Source: Deinococcus radiopugnans ATCC 19172 (lineage in GTDB: Bacteria > Deinococcota > Deinococci > Deinococcales > Deinococcaceae). Taken from it: a stretch of DNA of 64,000 nucleotides. Where the stretch lies: contig NZ_VDMO01000004.1 of assembly GCF_006335125.1 (NCBI RefSeq), forward strand, positions 171,118-235,117, written 5' to 3'. Below, in pieces: positions 11,702-19,979 of the stretch (position 1 is the first letter of the stretch; the number at the start of each line of letters is the position of its first letter). Under the pieces are notes generated by a model, which saw nothing but the letters and a program-made list of their open reading frames with translations, did not search any database and was not told where the DNA came from. Made by a program: the position numbers and the translations under genes.

Positions 11702-12418
11702 CTATTCCTCTCCCCCGTCCGCCAGCTCCTGCAGGGCCGGGCGGATGTTGACCAGTTCCGACGTGGCCGTGTGCCACACCAGCGCCGGGTCAATGCCGAA
11801 ATAGTCGTGCGCCACCAGGTTGCGGATGTCACGCAGGTAGGCCCAAGGCACCTGCGGGTGGCGGTCCTCCACGCTCTGCGGGATGAACTTGGTGGTCTCG
11901 CCCAGTCGCGCAAGGTTTCGCAGCACGGCGTCGCGGGTCCGCTCGTCCGCAATGAAACTGTCCAGTGTGTGGTCCGCCGTGTAGTCACGCACGCGGTCCA
12001 GGGCGTCCAGCACGTCATGCAGCCGCCAGCGCCAGCGTTTGCGCCGGAAGGTGGTCTGGGGATGGCGCGGCACCTCCATGACGTCCACCGCGTCGCTCAG
12101 AATCTCGCGGCGCAGTTGCGGCTTGAGGCCGCCCTCGGTCAGCACGTCGATGCGGCGGCGCAGGGTGTCCTCGAACAGGTCCTTGACGTTCATCAGGTCC
12201 AGCAGCCCGGCCTCGCCCGCAAAGTCCACCAGCAGGTCCACATCGGACAGGTCCGTGGCCTCGCCGCGCGCCACCGAGCCGAAGATCCGCACGCGGGACG
12301 CGCCCATGCCGCGCCACTGGGGTTCCACCGAGCGGATGATGCGCGCCACTTCTTGCAGGCTGGTGTCGGGAAACAGGTGCGGCGAGGCGGAGTTCACCGT
12401 ATGAAGATAGCGGTCCAC
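11702..12418 (-). CDS. fused MNT nucleotidyltransferase-HEPN (MntA-HepT-like) protein
   Basis: One 238-residue chain holds both parts of a MntA-HepT type toxin-antitoxin pair. Residues 1-120 form a minimal nucleotidyltransferase: G47-S48, X10, D59-V-D61, with a third Asp in RRRIDVL at about 91. Residues 128-238 are a HEPN/DUF86 domain with RNLVAHDY (R199, H204, Y206), the RX4HXY motif of HepT RNases. In the known two-gene systems the MNT enzyme adds AMP groups to the tyrosine of that motif and silences the RNase. All key residues are intact in both halves and the frame is continuous. GTG start; divergent from acpS with a 17-base gap. Activity in the fused form is inference. Confidence 0.85.
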   Translation of the reverse strand: MDRYLHTVNSASPHLFPDTSLQEVARIIRSVEPQWRGMGASRVRIFGSVARGEATDLSDVDLLVDFAGEAGLLDLMNVKDLFEDTLRRRIDVLTEGGLKPQLRREILSDAVDVMEVPRHPQTTFRRKRWRWRLHDVLDALDRVRDYTADHTLDSFIADERTRDAVLRNLARLGETTKFIPQSVEDRHPQVPWAYLRDIRNLVAHDYFGIDPALVWHTATSELVNIRPALQELADGGEE

Positions 12419-12435
12419 GCTCTAGCATCACGGTC

Positions 12436-12819
12436 ATGATCGTCGCCGTGGGCCATGACCTGATCGAGATTGCGCGCATCCGCCGCATGCTGGAGCGCGA
12501 GGGACCGCGCGCCGAACGGCTGTTCGCCCCCGAGGAACAGGCGTACTGCGCCCGTCTGAGCGACCCGGCCCCCAGTCTGGCCGCCCGCTTCGCCGCCAAG
12601 GAGGCCTTTCAGAAGGTCTGGCCCCGCCCCCACGGCTGGCGCGACGTGTGGGTGGTGCGCCTTGCCACGCCGGACGGCCCGTTTCCCTTTGCCCGACCCA
12701 CGCTGGGCTTCATTCCCGAGATCGAGGCCGAGATGCGGGAACGCGGCTGGGTGGCGCACCTGACGCTGACCCACACGAAAGAACACGCCTCGGCGGTGGT
12801 GGTGCTGGAGAAGCGTTAG
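12436..12819 (+). CDS. acpS: holo-[acyl-carrier-protein] synthase
   Basis: AcpS transfers the 4'-phosphopantetheine arm of CoA to acyl carrier protein. The 127 residues match the family, with [15 protein letters not shown] (metal-binding Asp8), [12 protein letters not shown], and [14 protein letters not shown] holding the second catalytic acid, then [15 protein letters not shown] at the end. A TAGCAT -10 box lies seven bases before the ATG, suggesting a leaderless message. The next gene, a HAD phosphatase, starts 11 bases past its stop. Confidence 0.95.
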   Translation: MIVAVGHDLIEIARIRRMLEREGPRAERLFAPEEQAYCARLSDPAPSLAARFAAKEAFQKVWPRPHGWRDVWVVRLATPDGPFPFARPTLGFIPEIEAEMRERGWVAHLTLTHTKEHASAVVVLEKR

Positions 12820-12829
12820 GCTGGCCCCC

Positions 12830-13708
12830 ATGCCCATTCGCCTGATTGCCACCGATCTGGACGGCACGCTGCTGCGCCCCGACCTGAGCGTCAGCCCGCG
12901 CACCCGCCGGGCGCTGGACGCGGCGCGGGCCGCGGGCCTCCTGGTTGTTCCGGTCACGGCGCGGCAACCGCGTGGCGTCCGGCGGATTGCAGAGGCGGCC
13001 GCCTTCACCGGGTGGGCGCTGTGCGGCAACGGCGCGCACGGCGTTCACCTGACCACCGGGGAGGTGCTGTTCGAGGCCCATGTGGAGGTGGCGGCGCAAC
13101 GTGCGCTGGCCGAGGCCCTGTCCGGGCGCCTTCCCGGCGTGCTGTTCGTGAGCGTGCGGCGTGGGGGCGAAGTGTTCGTCGCCCAGAAAGGCTACGCCGA
13201 ACTGGCCCACTTCGAGGACCACAAGCGTGAGCCGGGAGAGATGGGCCGCCACCAGCTGGACGACGTGCTGGCCGAACCCAGCCTGAAATTCATCGTGCGC
13301 CACCCGGCGCTGACCCCGCGCGAATTGCTGGCGGAAGTCCAGGCCCTGGCACTGGGCGGCTACGCGGTAACCCACAGCGGCGCACCGTTTCTGGAAGTGC
13401 TGGCCGAGGGGGTCAGCAAGGCGTGGGGCCTGTCGCGGCTGTGCGAGACACTGGGGATCGCCAGGGAGGAGGTGCTGGCCTTCGGGGACGCCCCCAACGA
13501 CGCCGAGATGCTGGCGTGGGCCGGGCGCGGCGTGGCGATGGCGAATGCGGAGCCTGAAGCGCTGGCGGCGGCAGATGAAATCACCCTGAGCAACGCGGAG
13601 GACGGGGTGGCAGCAGTGATCGAGCAGCTGCTCTACCTGGTACCGCCCGCCGCTCCCGCTTCGGGGATGCCCTGCGGCCCGTCCGGTGCCTCGTCGTCCG
13701 GCTCGTAG
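12830..13708 (+). CDS. Cof-type HAD-IIB family phosphatase
   Basis: Haloacid dehalogenase superfamily hydrolase of the Cof type, acting on small phosphorylated metabolites. Motif I is LIATDLDGTLLRP at residue 5, motif II lies in VVPVTARQPRG, and motif IV is AFGDAPNDAEMLAWAG near the end. 292 residues. A TAGGCT box sits seven bases before the ATG, inside the end of acpS. The last 25 or so residues (VPPAAPASGMPCGPSG region) overlap the convergent HTH gene by 76 bases and do not resemble the family, so the natural core ends near residue 267. Confidence 0.9.
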   Translation: MPIRLIATDLDGTLLRPDLSVSPRTRRALDAARAAGLLVVPVTARQPRGVRRIAEAAAFTGWALCGNGAHGVHLTTGEVLFEAHVEVAAQRALAEALSGRLPGVLFVSVRRGGEVFVAQKGYAELAHFEDHKREPGEMGRHQLDDVLAEPSLKFIVRHPALTPRELLAEVQALALGGYAVTHSGAPFLEVLAEGVSKAWGLSRLCETLGIAREEVLAFGDAPNDAEMLAWAGRGVAMANAEPEALAAADEITLSNAEDGVAAVIEQLLYLVPPAAPASGMPCGPSGASSSGS

Positions 13709-13899
13709 TCCAGCAGGTCACCCGGCACGCAGTCCAGCGCGCGGCACAGGGCGGCCAGCGTCTCGAAGCGCACGCCCTTGACCTTACCGGTTCGCAGCAG
13801 CGAGAGGTTGGCCTCGGTGATGCCGATTTCGGCGGCCAGATCCTTGCCCCGGCGTTTGCGCAGGGCCATCATCACGTCCAGACGCACGACGATGGGCAT
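13633..13899 (-). CDS. YozG-like XRE-family transcriptional regulator
   Basis: Small helix-turn-helix protein of about 88 residues, starting MPIVVRLDVMMALRKRRGKD. The HTH covers DLAAEIGITEANLSLLRTGK, followed by RFETLAALCRALDCVPGDLL, the layout of YozG/HTH_26 regulators. The ATG at 13899 is preferred; an earlier in-frame ATG at 13947 lies within the upstream gene. It follows the DUF2975 membrane gene by 13 bases, a pairing found in many bacteria, so it probably regulates that operon. Its 3' end overlaps the convergent HAD gene. Confidence 0.88.
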   Translation of the reverse strand: MPIVVRLDVMMALRKRRGKDLAAEIGITEANLSLLRTGKVKGVRFETLAALCRALDCVPGDLLDYEPDDEAPDGPQGIPEAGAAGGTR

Positions 13900-13912
13900 C
13901 AGGAAAGCTCCA

Positions 13913-14485
13913 TCAGACAAAGCCGTCGCTGTCGGCCTTGAGGGCACTGGACGTCTGCAACACGTCTTTCAGCAGGTCTGCCATCACGATCAGCAGCGCG
14001 CCCAGCACGCCCAGCGTCAACACCTCGGTGCTGAGCGTGACGTCAAAACCGCCCCGCGCCTCCAGCCAGCGCGTCCCACTGGGCACGCCCACCGCCGTGA
14101 GTGCCGCGCTGAGCAGCAGCGCACTGCCAACCCGCCGCAGCAGCCGTGCGGTCCCTGCGTTCCACAATTCCCCAGCGCCCAGGTGCCGCAGGTAGTTCTG
14201 GGCGGCCCAGATCGCCGCCGCCAGTGCCAGCGCCGGGGCGGCCCACAACGCCCGCAGGCTGACCCAAGTCAGGACTTCTCCTGGCGCCACGCCGCCCGTC
14301 GGGCTCAGTTCACGCCACTCGCGAACCTGCAACAGCAGCGGTTTCAGGAAGTCCGAGACGGCAATGGAGACGACCAGGACCACAAACAGGGACAGCGAGA
14401 GCGCCCACAGCTTTCTGGCCCTGTCCGCCGCACGCTGCCGGGCGGTTTCCCAATCCACCCGCTGACCCTCCTGAGACGTCATCAT
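13913..14485 (-). CDS. DUF2975-like membrane protein
   Basis: 190 residues with about four transmembrane segments (LWALSLSLFVVLVVSIAVS, a central alanine-rich pair, and LGVLGALLIVMADLLKDVL). The C-terminal LLKDVLQTSSALKADSDGFV resembles the DUF2975 ending that lies next to YozG-type regulators, and such a regulator follows directly. Function is unknown in the family. A TATATT box eight bases before the ATG and an overlapping inverted repeat form the apparent promoter/operator. Confidence 0.75.
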   Translation of the reverse strand: MMTSQEGQRVDWETARQRAADRARKLWALSLSLFVVLVVSIAVSDFLKPLLLQVREWRELSPTGGVAPGEVLTWVSLRALWAAPALALAAAIWAAQNYLRHLGAGELWNAGTARLLRRVGSALLLSAALTAVGVPSGTRWLEARGGFDVTLSTEVLTLGVLGALLIVMADLLKDVLQTSSALKADSDGFV

Positions 14486-14493
14486 ACCACGAC

Positions 14494-14517
14494 AATATAT
14501 TATTGCGGAACAATAAT
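14494..14517 (-). promoter_or_regulatory. promoter and inverted-repeat operator of the DUF2975/HTH pair
   Basis: On the minus strand a TATATT box (14494-14499) precedes the start codon by eight bases. Directly behind it an inverted repeat ATTATTG-5 nt-CAATAAT (14499-14517) fills the region between -10 and -35. The AT-rich dyad stands out in GC-rich surroundings and fits an autoregulatory site for the HTH protein of this operon. Confidence 0.6.
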
Positions 14518-14585
14518 CAAGCAGGGGAAAAGAAGATGGTCTCCCAGCTGACAGCCCTGCCCGATTCCGCCTTGTACGCTGGCGT

Positions 14586-15137
14586 ATGAACGCCTCAGTG
14601 CCACTTCATCCAGAGCCGATTTATTCGGCGCCGCCCGCCCTGTCGCCGATGAAGGGAGTGGCGCTGGCCCTCGCGTTGCTGGTCGCCAGCCCGGCAGCAG
14701 GGGCGCAGAGCGCAGCGCCGGTTCCGAACAGACCGGCGGCCACTCCCTCCACGCGCACGCCCGCCGAGCAGACTGCCTTCACGCGGGGGCACGCGCTGAT
14801 GGCCGAGTTTCTGGCCCTCAAGGTGGAACGGTTATGGAATGCCTTCACCCCAGACGTGCAGGCGCAGTACGGATCGCTGGCGGGCTTCACGGCTTTCCGC
14901 AAGACGGGCTTCGAGCAGTACGGCAAGGAAACCAGGGTGGTGCGCGAGCGGACCTTCACGCAGGGCGGCGAGGCGCTGTACGTCCGCAGCAGCATCTACG
15001 AGAAGTTCCCCGATCAGGTCTGGGCCTTCGTGATGGGCTTCACGGGCGAGAAGATCACGTCTTTTGGCGTGCTGCTGGAAGACGAGCGCACCGACGATCC
15101 GGTGGCACTGGGAGATCCGGTGGCGCTGGGAGACTGA
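14586..15137 (+). CDS. exported protein of unknown function
   Basis: 183 residues. A hydrophobic segment (VALALALLVASPAAGAQ) ends in a signal-peptidase-like AGAQ site. The mature part, with ALMAEFLALKVERLWNAFT and a late VMGFTGEKITSFGVLLEDE, looks like a DUF3887-type domain of secreted proteins, but I do not assign it firmly. TACGCT lies four bases before the ATG, favouring this start; a second ATG at 14649 would give a shorter, more classical signal peptide. The last codons are an 18-base tandem duplication (DPVALG twice). Confidence 0.7.
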   Translation: MNASVPLHPEPIYSAPPALSPMKGVALALALLVASPAAGAQSAAPVPNRPAATPSTRTPAEQTAFTRGHALMAEFLALKVERLWNAFTPDVQAQYGSLAGFTAFRKTGFEQYGKETRVVRERTFTQGGEALYVRSSIYEKFPDQVWAFVMGFTGEKITSFGVLLEDERTDDPVALGDPVALGD

Positions 15138-15144
15138 GGGTCTC

Positions 15145-15552
15145 CTACGGCCCGCTCTGTTGCGCGAGCACCTCACCGTCCCGATTGGTCACGGCAAAGC
15201 TGTACTGCTGGGCTTCCAGCCGTTTCCAGCCCACGCGCTGGCCCTCGCAGGCGTCGGGCAGCACCACCTGTGACGCTGCGGGATAGCGGTGACCCATGCT
15301 GCTCTGCCGGAACAGTTCCAGCGTGCGGGCCAGCGCGACGGCGCAGTTCTGGGCAGCGGCGCGGGCCGTCACGTCACCCGCGTTGACGGTTCCCGTGACC
15401 TGCGGGCCGGTCTGCAGCGACGCCACCTCCGTTTCCAGCGCGTCAATGCGGGCATTCAGGGCGGCGAGCTGCCGCTCGACCTCCGGGTCCGGCCCAGGAG
15501 ACTGGCAGCCGCTCAGCAGCAGGACGGGCAACAGGAGGAGGCCAGCTTTCAC
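15145..15552 (-). CDS. putative lipoprotein with coiled-coil segment
   Basis: About 135 residues. The signal peptide MKAGLLLLPVLLLSGC has a lipobox (LSGC), so the mature protein should be lipid-anchored. After it, VERQLAALNARIDALETEVASL is a predicted coiled coil, followed by a small domain with two cysteines and no recognised family. TAGCGT lies seven bases before the GTG at 15552, supporting this start over the GTG at 15561. The gene is convergent with the exported-protein gene, seven bases apart. Confidence 0.72.
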   Translation of the reverse strand: MKAGLLLLPVLLLSGCQSPGPDPEVERQLAALNARIDALETEVASLQTGPQVTGTVNAGDVTARAAAQNCAVALARTLELFRQSSMGHRYPAASQVVLPDACEGQRVGWKRLEAQQYSFAVTNRDGEVLAQQSGP

Positions 15553-15609
15553 ACCCACCACGCTAGAACCTGCGGCCCAGGCCAGGGTGAAGACGGCGCT
15601 TATGGATTC

Positions 15610-16884
15610 TCAGCGGTTCAGGACGCTCACGATCTCGATGTGACTGGTCTGGGGGTAGAAGTCGTGCGGCGTCACCTCGCCCAGTTTCCAGCCGCGCCGC
15701 ACCAGATCGCCCACGTCACGCGCCCAGGTGGCCGGGTCGCAGGAGATGTACACCAGCCGGTCGGCGGTGCTGGAATCGATGTGAATCCGCGCCCCCTCTT
15801 CCAGCCCGGCGCGCGGGGGGTCGACGACGATCACGTCGGTGCCCAGTTCGCTGAAGCGGGCCGCGTCGCCGCCCACGTAGGTCACGTTGCCCTCGGCCCG
15901 CCCGGCAGCCACACTCTCGGCCACGTCCTGCCGCCCCCGCGCCAGGGCCTCGGGCGAGGCGTCCAGCACGGTGACGCGGCGAAAGTTGGGGGCCAGGTGG
16001 CGGCCAATGGCGCCCGCGCCGCCGTACAGATCGACGGCGTGTTCGCCGCTGCCCGCCAGTTCGGCGGCGCTGACGTAGGCCAGACCCGCCGCCGCCGGAT
16101 TGACCTGCGCGAAGCCGGTGGCGCTCACGCTGACCTGCACGCGCCCGAACTGTTCGCGGATTTCCGATTCCCCGGCGATCAGGCGCACGCCCGCGCTGAA
16201 GCGGCGTCCAGCCGGCTGGGCCAGGGACACGCCCACCACCCCGGCGTCCATCAGGTGATCGCTGGCCCGCAGGAACACGCGCGGCTCGCCGGCCCCGATC
16301 AGGGCAGCCACCACCTCGCCGGTCAGGGCGCTGGCACGGAAAGCCACCTCGCTCGCCGGATCCAGATGCGCCGGATCGATCTTGTTCACGATGGCCGAGA
16401 TGGCGGCCATGACCAGGGGATCCTCGCCCACCACCAGCGGCTCGTTGCCGCGCCGTTCGCGGTAGGCCAGTCCCGTAGGCGTGACCAGATACTGCGCGGT
16501 GTTGCGGTAGTGCCACTCGCTGGGGCTGGGCAGCGTCTCGTTGACTCCGTGCTGGAGCTTGGCAATCCGGCTCAGCGCCTCCCGGACGAAGTCGCGCTTG
16601 TAGCGCAGCTGCGCGGCGTAGCTGGCGTGGGCCAGATCGGCGGTGGGCAGGCGGGGGCCGTCCACGCGGTCTGGGCTGGCCTCCAGCACCTCCAGGGTCA
16701 CGCCCTGACGCACGCCCCGGCCGGAGCGCACGCTGGCGCGCACCCGTTCGCCGGGCAGCGCGCCGCGCACCAGCACCACGCCGCCCTCGTCACGGGCCAG
16801 CCCCAGACCCCCGGCCACGAGTTTTTCTATGTTCAGGGTCAGCACTTCGGGTTGGGGGGCATTCTGGGGGGCAGCTTCAGACAT
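15610..16884 (-). CDS. TrmA/RumA-type 5-methyluridine RNA methyltransferase
   Basis: SAM-dependent RNA uridine C5-methyltransferase, 424 residues. An N-terminal TRAM-like domain ([33 protein letters not shown]) is followed by a Rossmann methyltransferase with [25 protein letters not shown] and the catalytic-cysteine motif [13 protein letters not shown]. Where RlmD/RlmC-type enzymes have Fe-S cysteines (CGGC before LQHL-Y-QL-K), this protein reads [17 protein letters not shown], so the cluster is lost. The RNA target (tRNA or 23S) cannot be told from the sequence. TACCCT lies nine bases before the ATG. Confidence 0.88.
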   Translation of the reverse strand: MSEAAPQNAPQPEVLTLNIEKLVAGGLGLARDEGGVVLVRGALPGERVRASVRSGRGVRQGVTLEVLEASPDRVDGPRLPTADLAHASYAAQLRYKRDFVREALSRIAKLQHGVNETLPSPSEWHYRNTAQYLVTPTGLAYRERRGNEPLVVGEDPLVMAAISAIVNKIDPAHLDPASEVAFRASALTGEVVAALIGAGEPRVFLRASDHLMDAGVVGVSLAQPAGRRFSAGVRLIAGESEIREQFGRVQVSVSATGFAQVNPAAAGLAYVSAAELAGSGEHAVDLYGGAGAIGRHLAPNFRRVTVLDASPEALARGRQDVAESVAAGRAEGNVTYVGGDAARFSELGTDVIVVDPPRAGLEEGARIHIDSSTADRLVYISCDPATWARDVGDLVRRGWKLGEVTPHDFYPQTSHIEIVSVLNR

Positions 16885-16923
16885 CAGACCTTCAGGGTAG
16901 CGCGGCGCGGCGGCCCGAACCGT

Positions 16924-17553
16924 TCAGCGGCTTGCCTTCAGCGCCCGTTCGGCCGGCTCCAGCGCCTCAGGCGTGTCCACGTCCAGCAGCAGGGCGGCGG
17001 GAAAGTGCAGCGTCTGCGCCGCCCCCCCCTGCGCCGCGATCACCCGGCGGGGGCCGTGATCGGCGTCGGGCAGGGTCAGCAGCTCGGGCAGCAGGTCTGC
17101 GCGCAGCAGGTGTGGGGGGGCCGGCACCGCCGCACTGCCCTCGCCGTAGGCGGCCATGACCACCGGCGCATTCGAGGCCCGGAACGCCGCGAGCAGCGCC
17201 GCGTGAAGCTCCGCCGTCACCAGCGGCATGTCGGCCAGCGCGAAGGCCGCGCCGCCCAGACCGGGGGGCAGGTGGGCCGCCGCCACCCGGAAGGAGGACG
17301 CCAGCCCACGTTCGGGCTGCGGGTTGACGGCGAACGCGAACGGCAGATCAGCCAGCGCCGCGCGGATGCCGTCGCCCATCTCGCCGGGGGGAACGACGGC
17401 CAGCAGCGGCGAATAGACCCCGGCCAGCGCCTGCGCCGCGTACCGGCACAGCGGCTGCCCATTCAGGGGCGCCAGCTGTTTGGGCCGGCCCATGCGGGTG
17501 CTGCGGCCAGCGGCGAGCAGCACGCCCGCGACGGGGAGGGGCGGGGAAGGCAT
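16924..17553 (-). CDS. MobA/MocA-like nucleotidyltransferase
   Basis: NTP transferase of the molybdenum-cofactor nucleotidyltransferase type, 209 residues, with AGVLLAAGRSTRMGRPKQLA (nucleotide-binding loop) and AFALADMPLVTAELH (metal-binding Asp). MocA homologs make the cytosine dinucleotide form of the cofactor for xanthine/CO dehydrogenases; next door on the other strand is a CoxG-like gene of the same enzyme systems. TACCAT lies five bases before the ATG at 17553. A longer frame upstream runs into a dispersed repeat element and is not used. The exact nucleotide is inferred. Confidence 0.82.
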   Translation of the reverse strand: MPSPPLPVAGVLLAAGRSTRMGRPKQLAPLNGQPLCRYAAQALAGVYSPLLAVVPPGEMGDGIRAALADLPFAFAVNPQPERGLASSFRVAAAHLPPGLGGAAFALADMPLVTAELHAALLAAFRASNAPVVMAAYGEGSAAVPAPPHLLRADLLPELLTLPDADHGPRRVIAAQGGAAQTLHFPAALLLDVDTPEALEPAERALKASR

Positions 17554-17602
17554 GGCGCATGGTAGTACGGGGCAGCGCGAAGGAGGAGCCCCAGGCTCAT
17601 AA

Positions 17603-17736
17603 TACGGATTCCGTCTGTTTCGTTCACACACTGGGAAAGCGCCAGTTTGCCAACTCCACGCCCGGAACCCGTTTCTCTCCTTCTCGCGTCCGCTCGGATT
17701 TCCATCGTTTTGCAAACGATTCAATCGGAGTCCGTA
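17603..17736 (-). repeat. dispersed hairpin element, copy A (134 bp)
   Basis: Non-coding element flanked by a direct TAA on each side (17600-17602 and 17737-17739). The ends TACGGATTCCG and CGGAGTCCGTA are inverted repeats. In the orientation used for copies B-D it is reversed: hairpin 1 is ATCGTTT-TGC-AAACGAT, and the conserved core holds CGCTCGGATTTCC. Hairpin 2 is degenerate here. It lies between the divergent MobA-like and CoxG genes. Confidence 0.9.
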
Positions 17737-17846
17737 TAAGGAATCCAGCGGGCGCGTTCACCGTCTCCCTCGCCTGCCCCCCTACAATCACGGCAGCAGC
17801 CCCAGCCCGGTGTTCTCCGTCCCCTTTCCCTCAAGGAGCGTCAACC

Positions 17847-18311
17847 ATGAAACTCAATTACTCAGGTCAGGAACAGGTCAAAGCCGCCCCCGCCGTGGTG
17901 TGGGCCTTCGTGCAAGATCCCGAACGGGTGGCCCGCTGCCTGCCCGATGTGCAGGAAGTCACCGTGCAGGACGCCACCCACATGGAAGCCACCGTGCAGG
18001 TGGGCGTGGGCATGGTGCGCGGCAAGTTCAAGTTCAAGATCGAGGTGCTGCCCGACGAGGCGGCCGGACGCGTAAACGTCAACGTGCGCGGCGGGGGCCT
18101 GGGCAGCGTTGTGGACTTGACGGCGGGCGCGAACGTGCTGGACAACGGCGACGGCACCACCACCCTGGACTGGACAGGCGAGGCCAGCATGCGCGGCCCG
18201 GTGGCCTCGGTGGGCGGGCGCATGTTGGACGTGCAGGCCAAGAAGCTGATCGAGAAGACCTTCGAGAACATGGGGACGGCCATGAGCGCGGCGGGCGGAA
18301 CGCTGGCGTAG
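17847..18311 (+). CDS. CoxG-like SRPBCC family protein
   Basis: 154-residue SRPBCC (START-like) protein of the CoxG type, starting MKLNYSGQEQVKAAPAVVWA, with DPERVARCLPDVQEV and KFKFKIEVLPDEAAGR. CoxG is an accessory, membrane-related factor of carbon monoxide/xanthine dehydrogenase clusters; no such dehydrogenase subunit is in this window, but a MobA-like gene lies upstream. AAGGAG at 17833-17838 is a strong ribosome site. A perfect 15-bp terminator follows the stop. Confidence 0.88.
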   Translation: MKLNYSGQEQVKAAPAVVWAFVQDPERVARCLPDVQEVTVQDATHMEATVQVGVGMVRGKFKFKIEVLPDEAAGRVNVNVRGGGLGSVVDLTAGANVLDNGDGTTTLDWTGEASMRGPVASVGGRMLDVQAKKLIEKTFENMGTAMSAAGGTLA

Positions 18312-18318
18312 TTCATCC

Positions 18319-18366
18319 AGCGAGAAGCGGGAGGCGCGTACTCCCCTCCCGCTTCTCGCTTTGTTG
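18319..18366. terminator. bidirectional terminator
   Basis: A perfect 15-bp stem (AGCGAGAAGCGGGAG with its complement) around a 12-nt loop, then TTTGTTGTT. It separates coxG from the convergent gene that ends at 18368. Confidence 0.88.
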
Positions 18367-18367
18367 T

Positions 18368-18994
18368 TCAGTCCGTTTCCGGCAACGCCGCCCGCCCCTG
18401 TTCCAGCAGCTGCACCGCCGTCACGACGCCGTGCGGCGACACCGCCAGCACGCGTCGCTCGGCCAGTGTCCACAGGGCGCGGTGAACGGCCATTTCCGCC
18501 TCGGCGCTGCCGCCGGGGGCCAGCCGATCCAGCAGTGCCGTGTAGCGCAGCGGCCCGGCCTCCGGTGAGCCGCCCGCCCAGGCCGTGACCCCGGCCACCA
18601 GCGTCAGTATCTGGCGCTGCTCGGGGGTCTCGGCGCGGTTCAGCAGTTCCTGGCGGGCCAGCGCGCGGCGGATGCGGGCGTCCCGTTCACGGCGGCGCGT
18701 CTCCAGCACGGCGGCCACCTCGTCCGGCGTGGCCTCGCCCCGGCGGGCGCGCGCCTCGCCGATCAGGCGTTCCAGATTGCGGTCAGCGGTGTCGCCCACG
18801 CGGATGCGGACGGCCTCGGCGCGGTCACGCACCAGCCCGGCGGCGCTCTGCACGCGCGGATCGTTCAGGGCGCTCTGGGCGGCGCGGCGGGCCGTTTCGC
18901 GGAAGCCGCCGCTCTCGCCGGGTCTGGCCTCGGGTTCGCGCAGGGCCTTGGTCACGCGGATCAGGGTGTTCAGGGTGGGGCGGCGACGGGTCAT
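18368..18994 (-). CDS. conserved hypothetical protein
   Basis: 208 residues with no signal peptide or membrane segment. The first part is rich in arginine and alanine and predicted helical (RETARRAAQSALNDPRVQSA, RRRERDARIRRALARQELL). The C-terminal third, AEMAVHRALWTLAERRVLAV plus a final beta hairpin, could be a winged-helix-like fold. I do not recognise a family. The ATG at 18994 has a GGAGGA site. It may be cotranscribed with the membrane protein gene upstream (19099-19932). Confidence 0.7.
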   Translation of the reverse strand: MTRRRPTLNTLIRVTKALREPEARPGESGGFRETARRAAQSALNDPRVQSAAGLVRDRAEAVRIRVGDTADRNLERLIGEARARRGEATPDEVAAVLETRRRERDARIRRALARQELLNRAETPEQRQILTLVAGVTAWAGGSPEAGPLRYTALLDRLAPGGSAEAEMAVHRALWTLAERRVLAVSPHGVVTAVQLLEQGRAALPETD

Positions 18995-19098
18995 GCGTCC
19001 TCCTGGAGCGGGAAAGAGGGAGAAAGAAACTGCGTTCCCCACTTATACCGGAGGCCAGGGGGAGAGATCGTCAGCCGAAAGTCAGTCCCAGCGCCCCC

Positions 19099-19932
19099 TC
19101 ATGCCCCGTCCTTCTCCCCCTTGCGCGACGCCAGAAAGCGCTGTTGGGTTTCCCAGGCCCGCCGCCCGGCCTCGCCGCCGGAGTCGTCGGCCCCCGCGAT
19201 CTCGCGCACCTGGGCCAGCGCCCGCTCCAACTCGCCCAAATCGCGCCCCTCCTCGGTCTGGGCCTTCCAGGCGTTGACCGTGTTGGGCAGGTAATCGGTC
19301 AGGCCCTGGCGGGCGTCGTAGGAACGGCGGGTGTCGCCATTTTTCCGGGCCTCCACGGCCACCGTTTCCAGATGCTCCACGGTGGCGAAGACCTGCCCGG
19401 CCACGGCGGGCGGCAGTCCCCGGCACAGCGCGCGGATGTCGATCTCAGAGATGGTTTCGCCACTGGCCTGGGCCGGCAACGCGGGCACGGCAGCGGGCGG
19501 CGTGACGGCCTGCACGCCCGCCTCGGGGAAGGGGGCCGCCGGACGGACGCCGAAGACGGCGGCGGCCAGCATCAGCGCGGCGATGACCAGCACCAGCACC
19601 ATCAGCAGGGGGGTGCCGAAGATCCCCGCCAGCACGAACACCGGAATCACCAGCCCAGCCGCGCGCTTGAAGCCGGGGGTGGGCAGCAGCGCCGACAGTC
19701 CACGCTGCGCCCCCGGCAACACCAGATACGCCGCAGCGAACACCGCCACCAGCACCAGCAGCGCGAAGCCCACCAGCGCCTCACCGAAGATCAGGCCCGT
19801 CACGAGCAGCGCGATCAGGGTGCCCCCCAGCGCCGAAAGCGGATCGTCCCTGCGTGCGGCACGGCGGCGCTCTCTGCGCTCGTGGCGGTGCTCTCTATCT
19901 TCGCGATCTGTGTCTTGAAGGTCTGTCGACAT
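19099..19932 (-). CDS. membrane protein of unknown function
   Basis: 277 residues. A strongly basic/acidic N-terminus (DREDREHRHERRERRRAARR) precedes four hydrophobic segments: GTLIALLVTGLIFGEALVGF, ALLVLVAVFAAAYLVL, AAGLVIPVFVLAGIFG and LLMVLVLVIAALMLAAAVFG. A soluble C-terminal domain follows with SYDARQGLTDYLPNTVNAW, a pattern of helical-repeat domains. No known family assigned. The ATG at 19932 is chosen; longer frames upstream are arginine-rich and unconvincing. Confidence 0.72.
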   Translation of the reverse strand: MSTDLQDTDREDREHRHERRERRRAARRDDPLSALGGTLIALLVTGLIFGEALVGFALLVLVAVFAAAYLVLPGAQRGLSALLPTPGFKRAAGLVIPVFVLAGIFGTPLLMVLVLVIAALMLAAAVFGVRPAAPFPEAGVQAVTPPAAVPALPAQASGETISEIDIRALCRGLPPAVAGQVFATVEHLETVAVEARKNGDTRRSYDARQGLTDYLPNTVNAWKAQTEEGRDLGELERALAQVREIAGADDSGGEAGRRAWETQQRFLASRKGEKDGA

Positions 19933-19979
19933 GTTTGGAACATTATGCGCTTTCCCGCTGGAGTCCGCCCAGACCGCCG

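Noticed and set aside
17554..17724. N-terminal extension of the MobA-like protein
   Set aside because: The added 57 residues translate the dispersed element A. The same peptide (NPSG-REKERNGFR) appears in frames over elements B and D, so it is repeat sequence, not protein.
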